A stretch of DNA of 39,084 bases from JAIOTH01 sp964639335. Its GTDB lineage: Bacteria; Patescibacteriota; Patescibacteriia; UBA1558; S5-K13. Every line of letters begins with the position of its first letter. Positions within the stretch are counted from its first letter, which is position 1. The stretch lies in NCBI GenBank assembly GCA_964639335.1, contig CAZXCJ010000005.1, positions 1 through 39,084 on the forward strand, in the 5' to 3' direction. The translations under genes were made by a program, and so were the position numbers. The notes beneath the pieces are model-generated. The model was given only the letters and a program-made list of their open reading frames with translations, did not search any database and was not told the origin of the DNA. Positions 22,431 to 29,461 of this stretch are shown here, one piece after another.

Positions 22431-22461
22431 GAAAAAACAAAAACATTGTTTAAAAATGGGC

Positions 22462-22490
22462 TTGCTTCAAAATATATTTTGTATTATATT
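22462..22490 (+). promoter_or_regulatory. Candidate promoter of the 57-residue gene
   Basis: TTGCTT (22462-22467) and TATATT (22485-22490) are 17 nt apart, 51 nt before the ATG at 22542. A TATAAT also lies just downstream, so the exact -10 is unclear. Confidence 0.4.
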
Positions 22491-22541
22491 TATAATATTA
22501 TCTAATTATCTAAAAAAAAAAATAAAAAATCAGGAGGATAT

Positions 22542-22715
22542 ATGTCCTTTAAACGCATTAGTAATTCTATTAAAAAAACTCTAACTAAGAGGAAGGGGAG
22601 TAGAAAACAACGAAAAGCTTTTGAAGCCAAAATGGTGGCTAAAAATAACAATGAACATAAAATTAACAAATATTGTAGAAAATCATTTTCCAAGACTCCA
22701 TCTCAATTTTCCTAA
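22542..22715 (+). CDS. Small basic protein with strong ribosome binding site
   Basis: A 57-codon frame starts MSFKRISNSIKKTLTKRKGS, preceded by AGGAGG four bases before the ATG. The protein is rich in Lys and Arg (RKQRKAFEAK) with no membrane segment. It is followed 18 nt later by a good terminator, and a promoter candidate precedes it, so it is a complete gene. No family is recognised; it may bind nucleic acid, judged only from its charge. The opposite strand also has an open frame here, but only this one has the ribosome binding site and terminator. Confidence 0.75.
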   Translation: MSFKRISNSIKKTLTKRKGSRKQRKAFEAKMVAKNNNEHKINKYCRKSFSKTPSQFS

Positions 22716-22733
22716 ATTTTTCAAAACAAATAG

Positions 22734-22756
22734 GGACAGAAAAACTCTGTCCTTTT
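22734..22756 (+). terminator. Intrinsic terminator of the 57-residue gene
   Basis: GGACAGA (22734-22740) pairs with TCTGTCC (22746-22752) over AAAAC, followed by TTTTATTATTG. It sits 18 nt after the stop codon. Confidence 0.8.
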
Positions 22757-22798
22757 ATTATTGATTAATTTTATAATTATGGTTATCATTATACTCAC

Positions 22799-22864
22799 GG
22801 AAGGGTCGCATATTCGCCCAAGGCGAATCCGCCTAGGGCGGAGTGGTCTAGTGCGCTTGCTTGG
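22799..22864 (+). pseudogene. tRNA-Ser 5' half remnant (copy 1), split by a hairpin insertion
   Basis: GGAAGGGTCGCAT (22799-22811) and AGTGGTCTAGTGCGCTTGC plus TTGG (22842-22864) match bases 1-36 of the intact tRNA-Ser(GGA) at 23225. Between them are 30 inserted bases forming two perfect triloop hairpins, ATTCGCC-CAA-GGCGAAT and CCGCC-TAG-GGCGG. The match to the tRNA ends inside the anticodon loop (after the second G of GGA). So this is a disrupted, non-functional 5' half of the tRNA gene. Bases 22797-22850 are repeated exactly at 23157-23210. Confidence 0.85.
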
Positions 22865-22900
22865 CCACCGCCTCTGGCGGGGTTCCGCCAAGGGCGGAAA
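22865..22900. repeat. Double triloop hairpin before the GIY-YIG gene
   Basis: The stretch contains CCGCC-TCT-GGCGG and TTCCGCC-AAG-GGCGGAA, two perfect triloop hairpins in tandem, the same design as the insertion inside the tRNA-Ser remnant. It begins where the tRNA-Ser sequence breaks off and lies 18 nt before the GIY-YIG start codon. Confidence 0.75.
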
Positions 22901-22918
22901 GTGCTAATAGAAAATTAT

Positions 22919-23239
22919 ATGTATTTTGTTTATATTATTAAAAGTCAGAAATTTGGAAAATATTACACGGGCATGACTTCAAATATTAATAGAAGGATAA
23001 GGGAGCATAATAGTGGAATAAATAAATCAACTAAAAATAAAGGACCGTGGTTTTTAGTTTATAAAGAAGAATTTTTGACAAAAAAAGAAGCATGGCAAAG
23101 AGAAAAACAAATAAAAAGTTATAAAAGCGGTCAGGCATTTAAAAATTTGTTTAAAAACGGAAGGGTCGCATATTCGCCCAAGGCGAATCCGCCTAGGGCG
23201 GAGTGGTCTAATCTTAAAAATATTGGAAGGGTCGCATAG
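22919..23239 (+). CDS. Small GIY-YIG endonuclease (YhbQ/UvrC-type) ending in a tRNA gene
   Basis: The start ATG at 22919 gives MYFVYIIKSQKFGKYYTGMT, the usual N-terminus; an upstream GTG (22901) is less likely. The protein (~106 residues) has GIY-YIG elements VYIIKS and YYTGMT, NRRIREHNSG with the catalytic Arg, and EAWQREKQIKSYKSGQAF with the catalytic Glu. The family normally ends about FKNLF. Here translation continues through GRVA (a tRNA-Ser 5' end), a palindrome-encoded YSPKANPPRAEWSN and a second GRVA, stopping at a TAG inside the D arm of the intact tRNA-Ser (23237-23239). The gene is flanked by 54-bp direct repeats of a tRNA-Ser fragment. It is probably a selfish or mobile gene associated with tRNA-Ser; mobility is inferred. 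Confidence 0.88.
   Translation: MYFVYIIKSQKFGKYYTGMTSNINRRIREHNSGINKSTKNKGPWFLVYKEEFLTKKEAWQREKQIKSYKSGQAFKNLFKNGRVAYSPKANPPRAEWSNLKNIGRVA
23159..23210 (+). pseudogene. tRNA-Ser 5' fragment (copy 2), same hairpin insertion
   Basis: This is an exact repeat of 22799-22850: the first 13 bases of tRNA-Ser, the same 30-bp double-hairpin insertion, then GTGGTCTA. It overlaps the 3' end of the GIY-YIG frame. It ends 14 bp before the intact tRNA-Ser. Confidence 0.85.
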
Positions 23240-23315
23240 TGGTCTAGTGCGCTTGCTTGGAGTGCAAGTGTCCGTTCATAGCGGACCGCGAGTTCGAATC
23301 TCGCCCCTTCCGCCA
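23225..23315 (+). tRNA. tRNA-Ser (GGA)
   Basis: The 91-nt gene encodes CCA. Acceptor GGAAGGG pairs with CCCTTCC (discriminator G), the anticodon stem CTTGC/GCAAG holds loop TTGGAGT with anticodon GGA, a long variable arm GTCCG-ttcatag-CGGAC follows, and the T arm is GCGAG-TTCGAAT-CTCGC. The TAG of its D arm serves as the stop codon of the overlapping GIY-YIG frame. Confidence 0.95.
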
Positions 23316-23338
23316 TCCTTCGCCAAGGCTTCGGATGG
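23313..23338. repeat. Palindrome following tRNA-Ser (CCATCCTTCGCC...GGATGG)
   Basis: CCATCC and GGATGG arms enclose TTCGCCAAGGCTTC, itself a near-palindrome. The inner part is also found at ~5907-5923. It may double as a weak terminator for tRNA-Ser, but there is no T tract. Confidence 0.55.
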
Positions 23339-23369
23339 CGCAGCCATTATAAATTGAAAATTGATTTTC

Positions 23370-23446
23370 GGGTACGTAGCTCAGTTGGTTAGAGCGTGCG
23401 ATTCACATTCGCAAGGTCAGAGGTTCGAGTCCTCTCGTTCCCACCA
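23370..23446 (+). tRNA. tRNA-Val (CAC)
   Basis: The 77-nt gene encodes CCA. The anticodon stem TGCGA/TCGCA has loop TTCACAT, anticodon CAC. D arm is TAGCTCAGTTGGTTAGAGC; T arm is AGAGG-TTCGAGT-CCTCT. Acceptor GGGTACG and CGTTCCC pair except for a U4-U69 mismatch. A CAC tRNA-Val is an extra isoacceptor for GTG. Confidence 0.93.
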
Positions 23447-23448
23447 TT

Positions 23449-23470
23449 AACCCATCGGGTTGATTTTTTA
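23449..23470 (+). terminator. Terminator of the tRNA-Ser/Val unit
   Basis: AACCC-atc-GGGTT is followed by GATTTTTTATA, two bases after the CCA of tRNA-Val. Short stem, good T run. Confidence 0.65.
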
Positions 23471-23477
23471 TAATGAA

Positions 23478-23517
23478 AAAAGCTCTTACGTACTTACTAG
23501 CAAGAGCTTTCTTTTTT
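23478..23517. terminator. AAGCTCTT/AAGAGCTT bidirectional terminator
   Basis: AAAGCTCTT and AAGAGCTTT arms with flanking A and T runs stand between the plus-strand tRNAs and the minus-strand 90-residue gene. It is likely to terminate both. Confidence 0.75.
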
Positions 23518-23541
23518 TCTACAAATTTATTTTTTCCGCCG

Positions 23542-23814
23542 TCACTTCTGCATAACGGTGTTTCTAGAAATGTGCTTATCATTAAACTCACCAGAATGAT
23601 GACGCGACTGATCGTCATTGTCTTTAATAATTTTACCATTCGCATCTTCAAAATGAAATTCTCCTGGCTTTTCTTCCACAACTTTTAATAATTTACTTTT
23701 CTCTTTTAACGTATCTGTATTTTCATCTTTAATAATTTTATCACTTCCTTCTCCTTTTCCCTTTTTTTTCTTACTTCTCTTTTCTGCTTTTCTTCTTCTG
23801 GTTCTAATTGACAT
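23542..23814 (-). CDS. Small highly basic/charged protein, unknown
   Basis: The start at 23814 (MSIRTRRRKAEKRSKKKKGK) is chosen because GGAGG lies 6 nt upstream (GGAGGACAGAG-ATG); longer in-frame starts have no such site. The 90-residue protein has a Lys/Arg-rich N-terminus, a charged middle and a polar C-terminus (HFEDANGKIIKDNDDQSRHH). No TM or family is recognised; disordered and possibly nucleic-acid-binding by charge. A terminator follows (23478-23517). Confidence 0.6.
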   Translation of the reverse strand: MSIRTRRRKAEKRSKKKKGKGEGSDKIIKDENTDTLKEKSKLLKVVEEKPGEFHFEDANGKIIKDNDDQSRHHSGEFNDKHISRNTVMQK

Positions 23815-23911
23815 CTCTGTCCTCCATAATTTAATTTTTTTACCTAATTTTTTAGGCATTAATCTTAATATATAATAATTATTTAAAAACGTCAATCTAA
23901 ATAAATTTAAA

Positions 23912-23945
23912 AGCCTTTGAATTTATATTTCAAAAATCAAAGGCA
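23912..23945 (-). terminator. GCCTTTGA/TCAAAGGC terminator overlapping a stop codon
   Basis: GCCTTTGA and TCAAAGGC arms with a ~15-nt loop and a TTTT tail on the minus strand end the 41-codon gene; its TGA stop is inside the stem. Confidence 0.6.
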
Positions 23946-24062
23946 TTTTATTATTTTCTCCAAATATTTTCTTAAAAGATCAGTCAAGCGTTGTTTAACC
24001 TTTTCCCAATCTTCTAATTTTGGTCGTGCCTGGGGCACAACCCAAATTCTATGTGCTCTCAT
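23937..24062 (-). CDS. 41-residue protein with strong ribosome binding site
   Basis: The frame MRAHRIWVVPQARPKLEDWE continues to KVKQRLTDLLRKYLEKIIKC and ends L-TGA. AGGAGG lies 6 nt before the ATG, and a terminator hairpin overlaps the stop, so a complete gene is likely. It is basic and helical in its second half. No family is recognised. It is the last gene before ppsA on this strand, whose end lies further left than expected for cotranscription; it reads independently. Confidence 0.6.
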   Translation of the reverse strand: MRAHRIWVVPQARPKLEDWEKVKQRLTDLLRKYLEKIIKCL

Positions 24063-24132
24063 CTGGCACCTCCTACATTTATTTTTTATTAACTAAATAC
24101 CATAACAAAACTATAGATATTAGTCAATGGAT

Positions 24133-27100
24133 TTATTTCATTTTATTCAATTTAACAATTGTACTCACTACTGAATCAGGAACTAAAGACATGCTGTCAA
24201 TTTTTTCTTGGACTAAAAATTTAGCAAAGTCTGGAAAATCTGAAGGAGCTTGTCCGCAAATACCAACTTTTCTTTTATTTTGATGAGCAACTTTAATTAC
24301 TTGTTTAATTAAATCTTTCACGGCCTTATTTCGCTCATCATAAATATGAGCTACTACTGATGAATCGCGATCCACTCCTAAGGTTAATTGGGTTAAATCA
24401 TTAGAGCCAATTGAAAATCCATCAAATATCTGAGAAAATTCTTTGGCTAAAATAACATTAGCCGGAATTTCACACATGACATATACTTCTAAATTATTTT
24501 GGCCTCGTTTTAAATTCTCACTGGCCATAATCTTTAAAACTTTTCTACCTTCTTCAATGGTCCGGCAAAAAGGAACCATAATCTTAACATTAGTTAATCC
24601 CATTTCATTTCTAACCTTTTTCAAAGCCTGACATTCTAAACGAAAAGCTGGTTCATATTTTGGATCATAATATCGCGAAGCTCCTCGCCAACCAATCATG
24701 GGATTATCCTCTTGAGGTTCAAAATATTTTCCACCAATTAAATTTGCATATTCGTTAGTTTTAAAATCTGATAATCGTACGATTACTTCTTTGGGATAAA
24801 AAGCAGCTGCGATTCGAGCAATACCTTCAGCTAATTTTTCTACATAAAAATCTGGCTTTGATTTATAATTTAAAGTTAATTTGTTAATTATATTTCTTTC
24901 TTCTTTGTCTTTTACTTCTTTAAAATTTAATAAAGCTAAAGGATGAATTTTAATATAATTAGAAATAATAAATTCTTCCCGCGCTAAACCCACACCATCA
25001 TTGGGAAGCATGGAATCATGAAAAGCCTGGCGAGGATTACCAACATTCATCATAATTTTTACATTTTTTGGCTTTTTCAAATTCTTTAGATTTGTTATCT
25101 TCTTAGTAAATTTAATTAATCCGTCATAAGCATAACCTTCTTCTCCCTGAGAACAATCAACAGTAACTTTTTGCTTATTTTTTAATTTAGACATTGCTTC
25201 TCTGGTACCAACAACACAAGGTATACCAAGCTCACGGGACACAATTGCGGCGTGACAATTATTTACTATAACTGGGGTTAATTTTTCAGTAAATACTATA
25301 TAAGTATGATTATCTTGAACAGTTAAATTATATACATCTTCTAGATTAGATTTATTTAAATCAATAACTCTCTGCATTCTTAAATCTCCAACTAATAATT
25401 GATTTATTTGAGGATCATTAATTTTTAATAAAGCTTGTTCAGAAATATATAAATTATTCTTTTTTCTATCACTATATTTTTTAATATTACCTAAAACTTG
25501 CTTAGCTGAAAAAAATCTAGTCATTATCTTTCTCTTTCTAATTTTTCCATGAACACGTTTAGTGTAAGAAAAAATTTCATCAATTTTTTCTACAATTTGA
25601 ACATTATATATATTTCTATTATTAGTTACTTGAGGAACTATTCCTATCTTTAAACAAGCTACCATAACTGCTTGTAGAAGATTATTATTTGATATATATA
25701 TATTTAACCTATTATTATAAAAAGAACCATCTCCATCAATTACTCCTCCTAAAAAATTACTAGCAAATATAGAATCACTAGATAATAAAGTTTTAACTAT
25801 TTCTTCTTTTTGATCATGTAACTTATAAGCAATTTCTTTAGAATATAATCGATAAGCATCAGCTTGACCCTCAACTCTTTTTCCTCTAATAAAACCTTGA
25901 GAAACTTTTTTTTCAAAAAAGACAAACTTTTTATGATAAACATCAAACATACATTTTTGCATACACTCAATAAATTTTCTTTTCTGGGGAGTATTTTTTT
26001 GAATAAATTGAACTTCTCCATGTGTTCTTGATTTATAAATACTACCGTCTGTCATTATGCCTCCCAAAAGATAAGCTAATTTATAATTTTGTTTAATAGT
26101 ATTTTTTAAAGATGGAATATTCTGAGCTACACAAATCATTTCTTTCTTCTTTAAAATATCTTTAATCTCTGTATCTATAATTTCTCCATCTCTAATATTA
26201 ATCATTTTATGATTTGGAGTCATTTTCAAAAAATTATTTTTCACTCTTCCTCTTTGGGAAATACTGACTGTAATGCTTCGCGCTTTTCTTTTCATAGAAT
26301 CTATAATTGGTTTCCATTCAACTTTTTTTGAATCTTTATTAAAAGATAAAATCAATAATTTTCGATAATTTTGTTTATGTATTTCTTTGAAAGACACAAA
26401 TCCTTGATTAGTTAGAACTTTTGTATTACCACTAAAACATGTTCTCCCCCCAGAGTTAGTAATAATAGCTGAGGCCTTTTTCATAACTGGCTCCCAATCC
26501 GGATCTGTCATTTCAGCTACCAAAACTTCATCATTTTTAAAATTTCCTAATTGATCAACATTTTTAATTATATTAACCTCTCCTTGGCCAATTTTTTTAC
26601 CAACTGCCTGACCACTTAAAATTTCTTCTGGCTTATCTTTTATAAAATATTCAATTAAAATATTTTTATTTTCTTGAGAAGTAACTGTTTCTGGTCTAGC
26701 CTGAACAATAAATAATTTTCCGGTTTTACCATCTTTAGCCCATTCCATGTCCATTGGTCTTTTATAATGTTCTTCTATAATTACCGTCCATTTAGCTAAT
26801 TGTATTATTTCTTCATTTTTCAAAACAAATTTTAACTGATCATTCTCGGAAACATCTAAACTCTGAGTGCTAGTGGTTCCGCCGGTAGCATAAACTAATT
26901 TCTTTTCTTTAGAGCCAACATCCTTGCCAATTATAGAATTAAATTCCCTGGCCGCGCCCCGCGACCGCCTGCCTGCCGGTAGGCAAGGCGGGCAGGCCTT
27001 TTTTAAAGTTGGCTTATAAACATGATATTCATCTGGATTAACTACACCCTTAACTACATATTCTCCTAAACCATAAGCGGCATTAATTACCACAATATCC

Positions 27101-27753
27101 TCAAAACCAGATTCAGTGTCTACTGAAAACATTACTCCCGAAGAAGCTAAATCAGAACGGACCATTTTTTGTACCGTAATTGAAAGAGCAATTTTAAAAT
27201 GATCAAATTTTTTGTCCACGCGGTAAGAAATCGCTCGATCCGTAAATAAAGAAGCCATACATCTCTTGCATGACTCTAATAGGGCATATTCGCCCTGAAT
27301 ATTTAAATATGATTCTTGTTGTCCAGCAAAACTAGCATCTGGTAAATCCTCTGCTGTAGCTGAGGAACGAACAGCAACATCTAGAGTTAAAGCTGATGTT
27401 TTATAAAATTTAGCTAGTTCTTTATAAGAAGCAATAATATCTTTTTCTAAATCTTCTGGAAATTTTCCGCTTAAAATAATTTCTCGAACTTTCTTACCTC
27501 GTCTTTTTAAATCAGAAATTTTATTAGTATCCAAACCTTTTAAAGCTTCTCTAATTTTTCGATCTAACTTATTATACTTTAAAAAATATCGATAAGCTTT
27601 GGCGGTAACTGCAAAACCGTTGGGCACAGGTACGCCCTTCTTCTTTAAATTAATATACATCTCGCCTAGAGAAGCGTTTTTACCGCCCACCAAAGGAACA
27701 TCTTTTATGCTCAATTCATTAAACCAGAGAATGTTCTTGCTTTCTTTGCTCAT
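24133..27753 (-). CDS. ppsA: Phosphoenolpyruvate synthase with intein
   Basis: PEP synthase converts pyruvate, ATP and water to PEP, AMP and phosphate, feeding gluconeogenesis. The start MSKESKNILWFNELSIKDV (27753) fits the family better than ATG 27783. Domains: nucleotide-binding PPDK_N (VGGKNASLGEM near 23-33; SSATAEDLPDASFAGQQ), mobile phosphohistidine domain with GGRT-CHAAIVSREL, where an intein (25258-26439) separates T and C, and the C-terminal PEP-utilising domain with EIPANVILAKEFS, GFSIGSNDLTQL and GICGQAPSD. The spliced enzyme would be ~812 residues. A palindrome-encoded insert (ACPPCLPAGRRSRGAAR) interrupts the N-terminal domain. pyk lies immediately upstream, catalysing the reverse direction. 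Confidence 0.95.
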   Translation of the reverse strand: MSKESKNILWFNELSIKDVPLVGGKNASLGEMYINLKKKGVPVPNGFAVTAKAYRYFLKYNKLDRKIREALKGLDTNKISDLKRRGKKVREIILSGKFPEDLEKDIIASYKELAKFYKTSALTLDVAVRSSATAEDLPDASFAGQQESYLNIQGEYALLESCKRCMASLFTDRAISYRVDKKFDHFKIALSITVQKMVRSDLASSGVMFSVDTESGFEDIVVINAAYGLGEYVVKGVVNPDEYHVYKPTLKKACPPCLPAGRRSRGAAREFNSIIGKDVGSKEKKLVYATGGTTSTQSLDVSENDQLKFVLKNEEIIQLAKWTVIIEEHYKRPMDMEWAKDGKTGKLFIVQARPETVTSQENKNILIEYFIKDKPEEILSGQAVGKKIGQGEVNIIKNVDQLGNFKNDEVLVAEMTDPDWEPVMKKASAIITNSGGRTCFSGNTKVLTNQGFVSFKEIHKQNYRKLLILSFNKDSKKVEWKPIIDSMKRKARSITVSISQRGRVKNNFLKMTPNHKMINIRDGEIIDTEIKDILKKKEMICVAQNIPSLKNTIKQNYKLAYLLGGIMTDGSIYKSRTHGEVQFIQKNTPQKRKFIECMQKCMFDVYHKKFVFFEKKVSQGFIRGKRVEGQADAYRLYSKEIAYKLHDQKEEIVKTLLSSDSIFASNFLGGVIDGDGSFYNNRLNIYISNNNLLQAVMVACLKIGIVPQVTNNRNIYNVQIVEKIDEIFSYTKRVHGKIRKRKIMTRFFSAKQVLGNIKKYSDRKKNNLYISEQALLKINDPQINQLLVGDLRMQRVIDLNKSNLEDVYNLTVQDNHTYIVFTEKLTPVIVNNCHAAIVSRELGIPCVVGTREAMSKLKNKQKVTVDCSQGEEGYAYDGLIKFTKKITNLKNLKKPKNVKIMMNVGNPRQAFHDSMLPNDGVGLAREEFIISNYIKIHPLALLNFKEVKDKEERNIINKLTLNYKSKPDFYVEKLAEGIARIAAAFYPKEVIVRLSDFKTNEYANLIGGKYFEPQEDNPMIGWRGASRYYDPKYEPAFRLECQALKKVRNEMGLTNVKIMVPFCRTIEEGRKVLKIMASENLKRGQNNLEVYVMCEIPANVILAKEFSQIFDGFSIGSNDLTQLTLGVDRDSSVVAHIYDERNKAVKDLIKQVIKVAHQNKRKVGICGQAPSDFPDFAKFLVQEKIDSMSLVPDSVVSTIVKLNKMK
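25258..26439 (-). mobile_element. Intein with LAGLIDADG homing endonuclease in PpsA
   Basis: The 394-residue insert starts Cys (CFSGNTKVLTNQGFVSF, block A) and has block B LKMTPNHKMI, two dodecapeptide endonuclease motifs YLLGGIMTDGSIY and FLGGVIDGDGSFY, block F VYNLTVQDNHTYIV, and ends VIVNN before extein Cys (CHAAIV). The insertion splits the catalytic-His motif; PEP synthase inteins at this GGRT/CHAAI point are known in archaea. The usual penultimate His is replaced by Asn (N-N-C), which can slow C-terminal cleavage but occurs in some active inteins. Confidence 0.93.
26949..27000. repeat. Palindromic repeat inserted in frame in ppsA
   Basis: The GC-rich stretch with GCCTGCCTGCCGG, GTAGGCAAGGCGGGCAGGC-type arms sits in AT-rich coding sequence and is translated (minus strand) as CPPCLPAGRR-SRGAAR. 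It contains the CCTGCCTGCCGG half of the perfect palindrome at 32588. It is located between KPTLKK and EFNSIIGKD in the N-terminal domain, a plausible loop. Confidence 0.75.
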
Positions 27754-27849
27754 AGTATTTTTAATTTTAAATTTTGTAAACATTAAATAGCATGTATGAT
27801 GGGATTTGTATTATGAATTAAGGATACATAATACATTATACATAATTCA

Positions 27850-29283
27850 TCATTCTACTTCCTGAAGCTTCACTAAATTCATATTATGCTTCTGACCCAC
27901 TGGCTGACCAGTAACAATTACTACAGCGTCTCCTTTTTTAACCAATTTATTCTTTTTAACTAATTTAATTGATTTATCAATAATCTCGGAAACGGTTTTG
28001 CATTTCGGCATATTTAAAGAAAAAATACCCCAGGATAAATTTAATTGTCTTTTTACTATATCATCATTTACTAAAGCAATAATTCTGGTCTCTGGACGCA
28101 AACGAGAAATCATCCGAGCTGAATATCCAGAATTAGTAGCGACAATAATGGCTTTAGCTTTAGTATTTAAAACCAAATTTTTTACTGATTCCGGAATCGC
28201 CAAAATTTCTTCTAATTTAGATAATAATTTAGAATCAACTACATCATCATAAGGAGAATCCTCGGCTTTTTTAATAATTTTATTCATCATTTCCACGGCT
28301 TCTGCTGGATATTTACCATAAGCCGTTTCTCCAGAAAGCATCACGGCATCAGTATGATCTATAACAGCATTGGCTACATCCGAAACCTCAGCCCTAGTCG
28401 GCCTTAAATTTTCTACCATTGATTCTAACATCTGGGTAGCTACTACCACTGGTTTACCCGATTTCATGCATTTAGTAATGATATCCTTTTGAATAATAGG
28501 TACTCTTTCAATATTTATTTCTACTCCTAAATCGCCTCTAGCCACCATAATACCATCTACTTTTTCTATAATCTTATTTATTTTTTTAACTGCTTCTGGT
28601 CTTTCAATCTTAGCCATTATTTTAACTTTAGATTTGGCGTCATATTTCTTTATTAATTTTCTTAAACTAACAATATCAGACGAATCTCTGACAAAAGACA
28701 AGGCGATCCAATCAACTTTTTGTTTAAGTCCAAACTGTAAATCTTTTTTATCCTTGAGGGTTAAAACTTCATCAGTTATTTTTGCCCCTGGAATATTAAC
28801 TCCTTTGTGGGAAAAAATAATGCCTGGATTAATTACCCTGCACCATACTAATTCCTTATCTAATTTTTGAACTCTTAATTCTATTAATCCATCGTGGACT
28901 AAAATCCTATTATTGATTTTTATAATTTTGCTAATATTAAAATCAACGGGAATTATTTTATTTTGTGAGCCAACTAAAAGATTATAATTAACTATTTTTT
29001 TATCAACTAAAACAATAATTTCATTTTTATCAACTCTAATTCCGCCATCACCAACATCTGCCACTCTTAATTTTGGTCCCTGTAAATCTTGCATTATCGT
29101 TAAAGGTACGTCTAATATTTCTCTAACTTTTTTGATATTTTGAATCAAATTTAAATGTCCCTCATGTGAGCCATGGGAAAAATTAAGACGACAAACATCC
29201 ATGCCCGCTTTGGCCATTTTCAATAAAATTTTATAGTTAGACGATGCTGGCCCAATAGTGGCCACAATTTTAGTTCGATTCAT
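27850..29283 (-). CDS. pyk: Pyruvate kinase
   Basis: It transfers phosphate from PEP to ADP. The 477-residue protein has RTKIVATIGPAS (3-14), the catalytic MAKIERPEA with K225, VARGDLGVEI (248-257), KPVVVATQMLESM and a C-terminal allosteric domain (KAIIVATNSGYSARMISRLRP). No additional PEP-utiliser swivel domain is attached. The length is normal. The start ATG follows TTATCTAACGGG, a leader motif shared with pheT. Confidence 0.96.
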   Translation of the reverse strand: MNRTKIVATIGPASSNYKILLKMAKAGMDVCRLNFSHGSHEGHLNLIQNIKKVREILDVPLTIMQDLQGPKLRVADVGDGGIRVDKNEIIVLVDKKIVNYNLLVGSQNKIIPVDFNISKIIKINNRILVHDGLIELRVQKLDKELVWCRVINPGIIFSHKGVNIPGAKITDEVLTLKDKKDLQFGLKQKVDWIALSFVRDSSDIVSLRKLIKKYDAKSKVKIMAKIERPEAVKKINKIIEKVDGIMVARGDLGVEINIERVPIIQKDIITKCMKSGKPVVVATQMLESMVENLRPTRAEVSDVANAVIDHTDAVMLSGETAYGKYPAEAVEMMNKIIKKAEDSPYDDVVDSKLLSKLEEILAIPESVKNLVLNTKAKAIIVATNSGYSARMISRLRPETRIIALVNDDIVKRQLNLSWGIFSLNMPKCKTVSEIIDKSIKLVKKNKLVKKGDAVVIVTGQPVGQKHNMNLVKLQEVE

Positions 29284-29378
29284 CCCGTTAGATAACTAAT
29301 TATTAGATAGAATACATTATTTATTCCCGTGTCTAAATAATTAAATTAAACTTTCTTATTTAATTATCTTACGGGATT
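29284..29378. repeat. Inverted-repeat element with CCCGTTAGATAA ends
   Basis: This segment starts CCCGTTAGATAACTAATTA and ends with the near-inverse TAATTATCTTACGGG; an internal CCCGTGTCTAAATAATTAA is a third variant. The first copy abuts the pyk start codon. A fourth copy (CCCGTTAGATAATTATTTA) is upstream of pheT at 39034. It may be a short mobile palindrome or a transcriptional/translational leader motif. Confidence 0.6.
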
Positions 29379-29395
29379 CATATTTTTAGTCTTTA

Positions 29396-29460
29396 GGCAA
29401 TAGACAATTAGGCAATGGGCAGATAAAAACTAATGCCTAACGCCTAATGACTAAGGCCTA
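29396..29460. repeat. Phrase repeat (TTAGGCAATAGACAATTAGG etc.)
   Basis: Units AGGCAATAGACAATTAGGC, AATGCCTAACGCCTAATG and ACTAAGGCC form the spacer between pyk and the DUF4870-like gene. Same style as the other phrase spacers. Confidence 0.55.
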
Positions 29461-29461
29461 A

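Noticed and set aside
22502..22693. Minus-strand open frame opposite the 57-residue gene
   Set aside because: Hydrophobic composition is a shadow of the Lys-rich plus-strand gene, which has AGGAGG and a terminator.
24133..27753. Sequencing artefact explaining the very long PpsA frame
   Set aside because: The extra length is explained by a complete intein with ordered splicing and endonuclease motifs, flanked exactly by GGRT and CHAAIV.
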